A stretch of 13,087 bases of DNA from Clostridiaceae bacterium (lineage in GTDB: Bacteria > Bacillota > Clostridia > DSM-8532): positions 1 to 13,087 of the forward strand of contig JAAYGP010000169.1 in the NCBI GenBank assembly GCA_012727625.1, in the 5' to 3' direction. The notes under the pieces are model-generated. The model had not been told where the DNA came from. It saw only the letters and a list, made by a program, of their open reading frames with translations, and searched no databases. A program made the position numbers and the translations under genes. How positions within the stretch are numbered: the first letter of the stretch is position 1; the number at the start of each line of letters is the position of its first letter. Positions 6,420-12,591 of the stretch are shown here, piece by piece.

Positions 6420-6480
6420 CTGAAAAACCATAAAGATACATGCTCGGGAAATAGCTGATCGGGAAACTTCCAGTATTTAT

Positions 6481-6510
6481 ACTATAACAGCTCTTAAGTA
6501 CTTTTGTCAA
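6481..6510 (-). promoter_or_regulatory. near-consensus sigma-A promoter directed toward rho
   Basis: On the minus strand a perfect -35 TTGACA (6505-6510) is followed after 18 bases by TATAGT (6481-6486), with an extended -10 TG one base before it. The DNA upstream of the -35 is AT-rich. The predicted start is near 6474. It lies after the dnaX stop and the hairpin at 6600-6625, and rho is the next gene, so it most likely drives rho or a separate small RNA. It is the clearest promoter in the window. Confidence 0.75.
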
Positions 6511-6599
6511 TACTTTTTATAAATTTCCATCCATTTTTTATATTATTCAATACTATTAAGGAATTTGTTTTATAATATACAATAATTTACATCTTGTTG

Positions 6600-6625
6600 C
6601 GGCATGGAAAAGTACAGCCATGCCG
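6600..6625 (-). terminator. hairpin after dnaX, possible terminator
   Basis: A perfect 8-bp stem CGGCATGG/CCATGCCG with a 10-base loop lies about 80 bp past the dnaX stop. In the direction of dnaX transcription it is followed by CAACAAG, not a T run, so it would be a weak intrinsic terminator or may need Rho. A further TATGCATGC repeat (6637-6645 and 6655-6663), itself palindromic at its core, lies between it and dnaX and can also fold. Confidence 0.45.
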
Positions 6626-6703
6626 GGCATTTTATGTATGCATGCAATATTTCATATGCATGCTGTAAGGTTCAGCTTTATAGCACTTGCCCTGGAAAAT
6701 GCA

Positions 6704-8410
6704 CTATTCTATAACATCAAATTTTATTCCCTTTTGTTTTGCAAATTTTATTATCCTTTCCGGTATGTCCTCGTTTTCCTCACTTTCCGGTTTCCCGGCT
6801 GATTCCGTAACAACCTTAACTTTCAGAGGCTTTCCGGTAATATCTTCAATTACTTCTGTTATGATTTCAAGATTCTCCCCTTTGGAAAGCATCCGCTTTT
6901 TATATGAATCCTCTTCAGGGACGACTATTTCAATTGTTTCATTTTCAGCCCACCTGGCCTTTGTTTCGGTAAGATTTGCAACGATAGCCATCCTGCCCTT
7001 ATTTTTTAGTTCATTGAGCACGCTGTTCCATTCAGAGAATTTTTCTGATTCAGCACGCTTGTCCCTGCTTTCCCTTGCCCCGTCATCGCCGGATTTCCTT
7101 AAAGTCCGGACCAAATCATTATTCCTGCTTTCAGCCATTGCTTCCTCATTGTTTTTGCTGCTATTTTCAATACTATCTTTATTATATTCACTGTTATTTT
7201 CAGTTTTATCTTTTTCATGCCTAAAAGTTGTTTCTCCGCTTTGAGAAAGTTTTTCTTCCAGCTCCCTGATTCTGCTTTCCAAAAGCTTTATTTTTACGTC
7301 TAAATCATCATCACAGCGGCTAATCTCTCTCGTACAAATACGGATAAACGCGGTTTCAAGAAGAATTCTCGGGCTTGTGCTCCATTTAATCCCCGCTTCC
7401 AGGTCCGATAGTTCCCTGATAGCGGCCAGAATCATTTCGTCCGGTACACTCTTTGATAATGCCGGTATGGCTTCCCTTGCGTCATCAGTCATACTAAGCA
7501 GATTTTCAGTGCTTCCCAGTGATTTAAAAACAAGAATGTCCCTGTACAGCTGGATTACCTTTTGCAGAAAATGCCCGGGATCCTTACCTTGTGAAAAAAG
7601 CCTGTCTATGTTCAATATTGATTCCTTGATATTTCTTTCATTCAGCGCCACTACGGTATCAAGCACGAGCTTTCCGGAGGCAATACCCACAACCTCCCGG
7701 ACAAGACTTACATCAATCGGTTCTTTTCCAGTGGAAATGCATTGATCAAGTATACTTATGCCGTCCCGCAAAGCACCTTCAGATAAGGATGCAATAAATT
7801 GCAAAGCTTCGCCTGTAACCTTAACCCCTGTTTCCCCTGCAATCCTGTTAAGCCTTTCTGCGATTCCTCCTACAGTAATGCGGCGGAAATCAAAACGCTG
7901 ACACCTTGACAACACGGTAGCGGGAAGCTTATGCGGTTCTGTGGTGGCGAGTATAAAAACAACATGTTCCGGCGGTTCCTCCAACGTCTTTAAAAGAGCA
8001 TTGAACGCACCGGTAGAGAGCATATGCACTTCATCAATTATATATACTTTTTTTGATGCCTTTGTCGGGGTATAAACAACCTCGTCGATAATGCTTCTAA
8101 CATTGTCAACGCTGTTGTTTGAGGCAGCGTCTATTTCAATAACATCCAGAATAGTGCCGTTTATTATCCCCTCACAAACTTCACAGCGGTTACAAGGGTT
8201 GCCATCCACAGGATTTAGACAATTGATGGCCCGTGCGAAAATTTTGGCCATTGTTGTTTTCCCCGTTCCGCGCGTTCCGCAAAAAAGATACGCATGGGCA
8301 GCCTTCTTTGAGATAACCGTATTTTTTAGTGTTTTAACAACATGCTTCTGTTCCACCACATCATCAAATACCTGTGGCCTGTACTGTCGGTATAATGCCT
8401 GATAAGCCAT
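6704..8410 (-). CDS. dnaX: DNA polymerase III subunit gamma/tau (clamp-loader ATPase)
   Basis: DnaX is the ATPase of the clamp loader that places the beta clamp on DNA during replication. The 568-residue protein has the usual order: RQYRPQVFDDVVEQ at about 8-21, Walker A GTRGTGKT at 45-52, a four-cysteine zinc site at 64, 73, 76 and 79, Walker B DEVH at 126-129, and SRC at 168-170 with the arginine finger. Domain III follows, then a coiled segment near 365-380, an Asn/Glu/Lys-rich linker to about 450, and a C-terminal tau-like domain ending in FDVIE. I see no A AAA AAG slippery heptamer in the reading phase, so a shorter gamma form by frameshifting is not indicated. GGGGTGG lies just before the ATG. 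The ybaB and recR genes that often follow dnaX are absent; rho comes next after 870 bp. Confidence 0.97.
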   Translation of the reverse strand: MAYQALYRQYRPQVFDDVVEQKHVVKTLKNTVISKKAAHAYLFCGTRGTGKTTMAKIFARAINCLNPVDGNPCNRCEVCEGIINGTILDVIEIDAASNNSVDNVRSIIDEVVYTPTKASKKVYIIDEVHMLSTGAFNALLKTLEEPPEHVVFILATTEPHKLPATVLSRCQRFDFRRITVGGIAERLNRIAGETGVKVTGEALQFIASLSEGALRDGISILDQCISTGKEPIDVSLVREVVGIASGKLVLDTVVALNERNIKESILNIDRLFSQGKDPGHFLQKVIQLYRDILVFKSLGSTENLLSMTDDAREAIPALSKSVPDEMILAAIRELSDLEAGIKWSTSPRILLETAFIRICTREISRCDDDLDVKIKLLESRIRELEEKLSQSGETTFRHEKDKTENNSEYNKDSIENSSKNNEEAMAESRNNDLVRTLRKSGDDGARESRDKRAESEKFSEWNSVLNELKNKGRMAIVANLTETKARWAENETIEIVVPEEDSYKKRMLSKGENLEIITEVIEDITGKPLKVKVVTESAGKPESEENEDIPERIIKFAKQKGIKFDVIE

Positions 8411-8511
8411 AACCCACCCCGTTCCTTTATAAAGCCGATAAAGTACACCCGTAAAAGTACATTGCAGGAATGTTTAAAACAGCAACATCAACATTGCCAT
8501 CAGGTTATATA

Positions 8512-9216
8512 TTACCACTCCCCAAGGAAAAGCGGCATAAATTCAAGATAATCAGCAGATACCAAATTGTACCTGATACCTTCATATACGCCCTCAATAG
8601 CATTACTGCAGCTTTTTCCGTGAAGATGACCGTATATGCATATTTTAACTCCAAACTCCTGTAAAAGCTCTGTAAAGGCAGTTGGCTTTCCTTTTGAGCT
8701 AAAAGGCGGATAATGGATCATTGTAATTATTTCCCCCTGAAGCCCTCCCGTCAGTTTCAGAGAAAGCCTGAGCCTTTCAACTTCTCTTTTATATATTTTA
8801 AGATCCTCTGAAGTAAACCCTTCATCATCCGGACTCTTCCAGCCTCTGCTGCCCGTTATAACCAGATTGTTGAAAAAGCAGGCATCGTTTTGCAGAAATA
8901 TAATGCTGTTCAGTCCATGTTCTTTTTTGAATTTGTTTAATTTGCTTTTTGTAGCCCACCAGTAATCATGGTTGCCCTTTGTAATTATCTTTGTTCCCGG
9001 AAGCGCTTCAATGAACGAAAAGTCGGCGACAGCTCCGTCATGGTACGTTGCCCAGGAAATATCACCCGGCATCAAAACCAGATCATCCTCACCAACCCTT
9101 TCACGCCAGTTAGATTCAATACGATTCATGTAATCATCCCACTCGGGGCCAAAAATATCCATCGGCTTGTTCGCAGAAAGGGAAAGGTGCAGATCTGAAA
9201 TGGCAAATACTTTCAT
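8512..9216 (-). CDS. Calcineurin-like metallophosphoesterase
   Basis: This 234-residue protein has the complete two-metal site of the calcineurin-like phosphoesterase superfamily: D8 and H10 in SDLHL, GD at 51-52 in GDISW, GNHD at 81-84 in GNHDYWW, H168 in IHYPPF and GHLH at 196-199. The GDISW and GNHDYWW forms are typical of a predicted phosphohydrolase group seen in Clostridia and related bacteria. The substrate of that group is not known to me, so only phosphoester hydrolysis can be inferred. There is no signal peptide or membrane segment, so it should be cytoplasmic. The ATG overlaps the fabZ stop by four bases (9213-9216), and AAGGA lies 11 bases upstream inside fabZ, so co-translation with fabZ is likely. 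dnaX follows about 100 bp downstream. Confidence 0.88.
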   Translation of the reverse strand: MKVFAISDLHLSLSANKPMDIFGPEWDDYMNRIESNWRERVGEDDLVLMPGDISWATYHDGAVADFSFIEALPGTKIITKGNHDYWWATKSKLNKFKKEHGLNSIIFLQNDACFFNNLVITGSRGWKSPDDEGFTSEDLKIYKREVERLRLSLKLTGGLQGEIITMIHYPPFSSKGKPTAFTELLQEFGVKICIYGHLHGKSCSNAIEGVYEGIRYNLVSADYLEFMPLFLGEW

Positions 9217-9683
9217 CCCTGTACTTTTCCTTTTGAGTCCACTATGGCAAATTTAATGATACCCTCGACAGCTGTTTTGTCGTCAACAGAAGCGCGTACA
9301 TCAGCTTTCCCCATCCCGCGCCTTAAAGCTGTGAATTCCACTTCAAGCTTCAGCACATCTCCGGGGACAACCTGCTTTCTTATTTTCAAATTGTCTATCC
9401 CTGTAAAAAGGGGAATCTTCCCTTTGTTTTCTTCCAGCAACATACCCGCAACACAGGCAGTCTGCGCAAGAGCTTCAATAATCAGAACGCCGGGCATGAC
9501 CGGATAATCCGGAAAATGCCCCTTAAAAAAGGGTTCGTTTGCAGTAACATTTTTAATCCCGACAGCCCTGATAACAGGTTCAAATTCAACCTCAAGAATC
9601 CTGTCTATAAGTAAAAAGGGGTATCTGTGGGGAATGATTTCCTTGATTTCTGAAATATTCAAAGATCTTTTACTTTCCGCCAT
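9213..9683 (-). CDS. fabZ: 3-hydroxyacyl-[acyl-carrier-protein] dehydratase FabZ
   Basis: FabZ removes water from beta-hydroxyacyl-ACP in the elongation cycle of fatty acid synthesis. The hot-dog-fold protein is 156 residues with the chosen start, close to the usual 140-155. It shows IPHRYPFLLIDR at 17-28 and the active-site stretch GHFPDYPVMPGVLIIEALAQ, where His56 and Glu70 are the catalytic pair. ATG 9681-9683 is preferred because GGAG lies nine bases upstream. An ATG five codons earlier has AAGGA directly against it, which is too close. The gene is away from any fab cluster here, between yebC and the phosphoesterase gene, with whose start its stop overlaps. A second FabZ elsewhere in the genome cannot be excluded. 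Confidence 0.95.
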   Translation of the reverse strand: MAESKRSLNISEIKEIIPHRYPFLLIDRILEVEFEPVIRAVGIKNVTANEPFFKGHFPDYPVMPGVLIIEALAQTACVAGMLLEENKGKIPLFTGIDNLKIRKQVVPGDVLKLEVEFTALRRGMGKADVRASVDDKTAVEGIIKFAIVDSKGKVQG

Positions 9684-9735
9684 AACCTGAATCTCCATTC
9701 CTTAATAAAAATTGACTTCAACAAAGCTATTATGA

Positions 9736-10464
9736 TTAATCCTGCTCCCAATTATGATATATGTTCTGTATATCATCGTGATCCTCAAGCCTTTCAATAA
9801 GCTTTTCCATGTTGGCTATCATTGTTTCATCGGTTAAGACAGTGGTTGATTGCGGAATCATGGCTACCTCGGCAGTTTCAAATTTGTAACCGTCATCCTC
9901 AAGCCTTTCCAGAACATTTGAAAAGTCTGCGGGTTCCGTTACAATCTCATAATATTCATCCTCAACAATTACATCCAGGGCACCGGCTTCCAGGGCGGAC
10001 ATCATAAGTTTATCCTCGTCAATATCCTTTGTTTTTTCAATAATGAGCTGGCCTTTCTTGTCGAACATAAAAGATACGCAGCCGTTTGTTCCAAGGTTAC
10101 CCCCAAATTTATCAAAAATATGCCGCACATCACCGGCGGTACGGTTTCTGTTTTCGGTTAACGCTTCAACTATAACGGCAACCCCTCCCGGACCATAACC
10201 TTCATAGACAATTTCCTCGAAATTTGCACCGCTCATATCACCTGAGGCTCTTTTTATGCTTCTCAAAATATTCTCGTTTGGTACGTTGTTTGCCTTTGCT
10301 TTCGCTATCGCATCCTTAAGGCGTGGATTTACGTCAGGATCAGGACCGCCGCTTCGAACAGCGACAGCAATCTCACGCCCGATTTTTGTAAAAATCTTGC
10401 CTTTCTGCGCGTCTGTTTTTTCCTTCTTGTTTTTAATATTAGTCCACTTGGAGTGTCCTGCCAC
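9736..10464 (-). CDS. yebC: YebC/PmpR-family protein
   Basis: This is a 242-residue member of the YebC/PmpR family. Members have been described as DNA-binding regulators, and more recent work links some of them to translation of difficult sequences. The family opening AGHSKW is followed by NIKNKKEKTDAQKGK, then the central GGPDPDVNPRL segment and the block EGYGPGGVAVIVEALTENRNRT around 88-109. I place the start at GTG 10462-10464, which gives the standard MAGHSKW. GAGGTG lies six bases upstream. A GTG three codons earlier is part of that ribosome site. The gene lies between yigZ (150 bp upstream) and fabZ (52 bp downstream) on the same strand, so it may share their transcript. ruvC, a frequent neighbour elsewhere, is absent. 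Confidence 0.94.
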   Translation of the reverse strand: MAGHSKWTNIKNKKEKTDAQKGKIFTKIGREIAVAVRSGGPDPDVNPRLKDAIAKAKANNVPNENILRSIKRASGDMSGANFEEIVYEGYGPGGVAVIVEALTENRNRTAGDVRHIFDKFGGNLGTNGCVSFMFDKKGQLIIEKTKDIDEDKLMMSALEAGALDVIVEDEYYEIVTEPADFSNVLERLEDDGYKFETAEVAMIPQSTTVLTDETMIANMEKLIERLEDHDDIQNIYHNWEQD

Positions 10465-10614
10465 ATTTATCACCTCTTTTTTCTTTTTATGTTTTTGTCT
10501 GTCATCTAATCCATGCAGCCATGACCGGTTTGTTTTATCGGAAAGCCTCTGTTTTGGTTGAATGTTTTTTAATGTTAAATCCGGATTATGCGGTCGGTTT
10601 ACCTGAAAACATGT

Positions 10615-11265
10615 TTACCCCGTAAAGTTGCCATTCTCATCAAATCCGGCGAATATTTTCCCGATTGTTTTTGTATCAGCATTTCCCCCGGTAATATCAT
10701 CCAATTCCTTTTGAAAAAATTCCATTTTTTCTTCTTCTATTATTAGTTCCATTTCAACCCGGTCCGTATATCTTGTATCTCTTACCGGCAGTTTGTTTGT
10801 ATTGATAAAATTCTGTATTTTTCCATATATATGATAGTCCACATTTATATTTACAATTAAGCATTCCTTTTTTGTAATTATCTGCGCGTCCAGAATCCCT
10901 GCCAAAGCTGCCTTTCCATAAGCCCGTACAAGCCCCGAAGCTCCAAGCAATATGCCTCCGAAGTAGCGAATTACCACTACCAATACATTTGACAAATCTT
11001 TTTTTTTGATTATTTCCAGAATAGGAAGCCCCGCCGTTCCGGATGGTTCACCATCATCACTGAACTTCTGAGTTTTCATATCGCCGTCAATTACATAAGC
11101 ATAGCAATGATGCCTTGCAGCCCAATACTTTTTTTTAAGCCCGGATATCAGCTTTGCAGCCTCATCTTCCGTATTTATCGTGTATACCCAGGAAATAAAC
11201 CTGGATCGTTTTTCTTCATATTCACCATTTCCTGCTTTTAAAACAGTATTGATACTGGTTCCCAT
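10615..11265 (-). CDS. yigZ: YigZ/IMPACT-family protein (UPF0029 domain)
   Basis: The 216-residue protein belongs to the YigZ/YvyE group, related to eukaryotic IMPACT. The bacterial role is not settled. The N-terminal UPF0029-type domain shows EKRSRFI at about 18-24, RHHCYAYVI at 51-59, DDGEPSGTAGLP at 70-81 and VVVIRYFGG followed by SGLVRAYG near 96-117. The C-terminal part (about 135-210) fits the ferredoxin-like domain common in this family. The chosen ATG (11263-11265) has CGGAG eight bases upstream; a GTG three codons earlier overlaps that site. It is the first gene after the promoter at 11309-11337, and yebC, fabZ, the phosphoesterase and dnaX may be read from the same transcript. The promoter is flanked by a matching pair of direct repeats, which suggests regulation. 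Confidence 0.9.
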   Translation of the reverse strand: MGTSINTVLKAGNGEYEEKRSRFISWVYTINTEDEAAKLISGLKKKYWAARHHCYAYVIDGDMKTQKFSDDGEPSGTAGLPILEIIKKKDLSNVLVVVIRYFGGILLGASGLVRAYGKAALAGILDAQIITKKECLIVNINVDYHIYGKIQNFINTNKLPVRDTRYTDRVEMELIIEEEKMEFFQKELDDITGGNADTKTIGKIFAGFDENGNFTG

Positions 11266-11281
11266 TTTATACACTCCGCAG

Positions 11282-11296
11282 TTTAAACATGGTCTT
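11282..11296. repeat. 15-bp direct repeat downstream of the yigZ -10 box
   Basis: TTTAAACATGGTCTT matches 11344-11358 at 14 of 15 bases. The pair flanks the promoter, 62 bp centre to centre. This copy lies around the expected transcription start and overlaps a perfect 5-bp inverted repeat, ATGGT/ACCAT (11289-11303). Possible operator half of a two-site arrangement. Confidence 0.55.
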
Positions 11297-11308
11297 TAAC
11301 CATCAATC

Positions 11309-11337
11309 ATTTTACCAGAAATAGTCGGACATGCCAA
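11309..11337 (-). promoter_or_regulatory. sigma-A promoter for yigZ
   Basis: On the minus strand, -35 TTGGCA (11332-11337) is followed after exactly 17 bases by TAAAAT (11309-11314), with an extended TGG directly before it. The expected start near 11302 leaves a leader of about 37 nt with the CGGAG ribosome site. Five of six bases match in each box. Confidence 0.7.
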
Positions 11338-11343
11338 ATGAAA

Positions 11344-11358
11344 TTTAAACTTGGTCTT
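11344..11358. repeat. 15-bp direct repeat upstream of the yigZ -35 box
   Basis: TTTAAACTTGGTCTT is the partner of 11282-11296 with a single mismatch. It starts six bases upstream of the -35 hexamer. Repeats placed on both sides of a promoter suit a DNA-bound regulator or a looped repressor. Confidence 0.55.
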
Positions 11359-11371
11359 ATATATAAACATT

Positions 11372-11413
11372 AAAGCTTGCGCAATACTATAAACATAGTA
11401 TTATGCAAGCTTT
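11372..11413 (-). terminator. long hairpin after the Nudix gene, probable terminator
   Basis: An 18-position stem (11372-11389 with 11396-11413; one G-T pair and one mismatch) with a six-base loop separates the Nudix gene from the yigZ promoter. In minus-strand transcription it ends in GCTTTAATGTTT, a modest U-rich tail. It lies about 185 bp beyond the Nudix stop. The sequence between them (11414-11596) holds only a doubtful 51-codon minus-strand frame (11387-11542) that runs into the hairpin. Confidence 0.6.
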
Positions 11414-11596
11414 GCACCATAATTGTTTTCGTGTGGCCGCAAATGCACTAAATGCGTGAAATATGCCTTTAATATTGAACGGAATTAACCCGTAATTTTC
11501 ATCATCAGGATACACATAGCTCTGTATTATGGGTATTAGCATAACACCTGAGCCGTGCCTTTATTCGCGCAACAAATGTTTATACAAATTATGCCC

Positions 11597-12022
11597 TTAA
11601 CTTGCCAGTGAAACCAATTCCTTGTATTTCATGTAGGAGACGTTCAGCAATGAACGATCCTGGCTGTAGGTAATCATTTCCATGGCTTCTTCTATGGGAA
11701 AGAATCCTGCGTTTTTAAATTTTTCAGGTTCACCTATTTTGTATTCCTCATCCTCTGCCATCATAATATACCATGTGATTCTGTTACAAACCGGTTGCTG
11801 GCGGGTTACTGAAAAAAACTCGTAGTTTGTTCTGCCTGCCGGTGAAATAATTGTAGCCTTGACCCCGCCTTCCTCCATGACTCTTCTGAGGGCTACTTCG
11901 CTTTGCAGTTCTCCGTTTTTTATTACCCCCTTTGGGAAAACCCACTCTCCCTTTTCATTCTGTATGATAAATACCTTATCATTTGAGAAAACTACTCCAC
12001 CGGCGCAATTTCTTAAAAGCAT
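11597..12022 (-). CDS. Nudix-fold hydrolase with altered Nudix box
   Basis: The 141-residue protein has the Nudix layout: an N-terminal strand pair with AGGVVF at 7-12, WVFPKG at 27-32, and the Nudix box from G32 to V54. The box normally reads GX5EX7REUXEEXGU. Here G32, E38, R46, E50, E51 and G53 are in place, but Arg47 replaces the first Glu of REUXEE, a metal ligand in MutT-type enzymes. Nudix enzymes hydrolyse nucleoside diphosphates linked to another group; the substrate here is unknown. Catalysis may be reduced or depend on other residues. The start is ATG 12020-12022 with AAAGGGG eight bases upstream; a longer reading frame lacks a ribosome site. It stands alone between two hairpins, so it is probably monocistronic. 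The fold is secure, the activity is not. Confidence 0.85.
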   Translation of the reverse strand: MLLRNCAGGVVFSNDKVFIIQNEKGEWVFPKGVIKNGELQSEVALRRVMEEGGVKATIISPAGRTNYEFFSVTRQQPVCNRITWYIMMAEDEEYKIGEPEKFKNAGFFPIEEAMEMITYSQDRSLLNVSYMKYKELVSLAS

Positions 12023-12106
12023 GTCAATTACCCCTTTCACATTTATTTTAATGGTTGCCTGAAGCATCCATAAACTTCAATAAATCAGGACAAAATTTAT
12101 GCAACA

Positions 12107-12156
12107 AAAAAGGCACTGGTATGAAATAATTGATAATTCCAATAATGTGCCTTTTT
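12107..12156 (-). terminator. hairpin terminator after the small 58-residue gene
   Basis: A perfect 10-bp stem AAAAAGGCAC (12107-12116) with GTGCCTTTTT (12147-12156) ends in TTTTTTG on the minus strand, about 90 bp past the small gene stop. The 30-base interval is long for an intrinsic terminator and can only partly fold. The plus strand also ends in T5, so it could act in both directions. Confidence 0.55.
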
Positions 12157-12246
12157 CAAAACAAACTTATATGAAGTTAATATATATATAAAGGAGGAAC
12201 AAAAATCAAAAAAGCTCATTTTATTCTAATACCCACTTTCCGGCCT

Positions 12247-12423
12247 TTAATCATATATATCTGTTTTATTCCCACTGTGCATGGAACTCTTCCCCTGCAT
12301 TTGAACCATCATATTATCAACCTGATTCCCGAATTGCGGCATTGTTTCAGATAAGTTTTTCTTGGAATACGTATCTATTATGCGCAAATCCTTTTCTGAC
12401 AATTTTATTTTTCTTTTTTTCAT
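12247..12423 (-). CDS. small unrecognised protein, 58 residues
   Basis: I do not recognise this protein. The ATG at 12421-12423 has AAGGAG nine bases upstream, a good ribosome site. The product is hydrophilic, opening with a basic run MKKRKIKL and continuing with a short charged helix-like part to about residue 25. The rest is rich in Met, Gln, Ser and Asn and ends in IYD. There is no signal peptide, membrane segment or Cys-based metal site. It lies between hpf and the hairpin at 12107-12156 on the same strand. A candidate extended -10 at 12508-12516 could serve it. The ribosome site, start and terminator in the right order support a real gene, but at 58 codons chance cannot be excluded. Confidence 0.6.
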   Translation of the reverse strand: MKKRKIKLSEKDLRIIDTYSKKNLSETMPQFGNQVDNMMVQMQGKSSMHSGNKTDIYD

Positions 12424-12507
12424 TAGTTTCAACTCCTTCTTTATGTAAGTAAAACTAACGATGCCGCAAAATAAGCAAATCAGATGGTTAATAATCTTTC
12501 TATATAT

Positions 12508-12516
12508 ATTTTACCA
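12508..12516 (-). promoter_or_regulatory. possible extended -10 promoter for the 58-residue gene
   Basis: TGGTAAAAT on the minus strand (12508-12516) fits an extended -10 element without a recognisable -35 box, within the very AT-rich gap 12424-12591. The start would be near 12501, giving a leader of about 77 nt. In DNA this AT-rich such matches arise often. Confidence 0.3.
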
Positions 12517-12591
12517 CATATTAATTTTTTTAATAGCATTTAATCATATTTTAATAATTATTTTAAAATTTATTTACTGTTTATTTAAGAA

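Larger units (their letters stand above)
5831..6474 (-). promoter_or_regulatory. predicted long (about 640-nt) 5' leader of rho
   Basis: No convincing gene lies between dnaX and rho. The best promoter in the gap, at 6481-6510, points toward rho and would start RNA near 6474. The leader holds, in order, a pair of TCGGGAAA repeats (plus-strand 6444-6451 and 6459-6466), overlapping alternative hairpins (6371-6419), a tandem repeated motif with hairpins (6201-6330), two competing hairpins (6174-6204), a direct repeat of CTGTAAAA (6013-6020, 6032-6039), a 12-bp palindrome at 5877-5888 and the rho ribosome site. Autogenous control of rho through its leader is known in E. coli, so a regulatory leader is plausible. 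The length, the single-transcript assumption and the function are inference. A closer promoter or a separate small RNA is equally compatible. Confidence 0.4.

Noticed and set aside
7180..7260. Programmed frameshift site in dnaX producing a gamma form
   Set aside because: The A-rich GAA AAA GAT codons are not in the phase needed for an A AAA AAG slip, and no stimulatory stem is evident.
8426..8455. Promoter-like TTTACG-18-TATAAA before dnaX
   Set aside because: The start it predicts would fall inside the dnaX ribosome binding site, so it is unlikely to be used for dnaX.
11387..11542. 51-codon minus-strand frame after the Nudix gene
   Set aside because: The middle reads somewhat protein-like, but there is no properly spaced ribosome site and the end runs through the terminator hairpin at 11372-11413.
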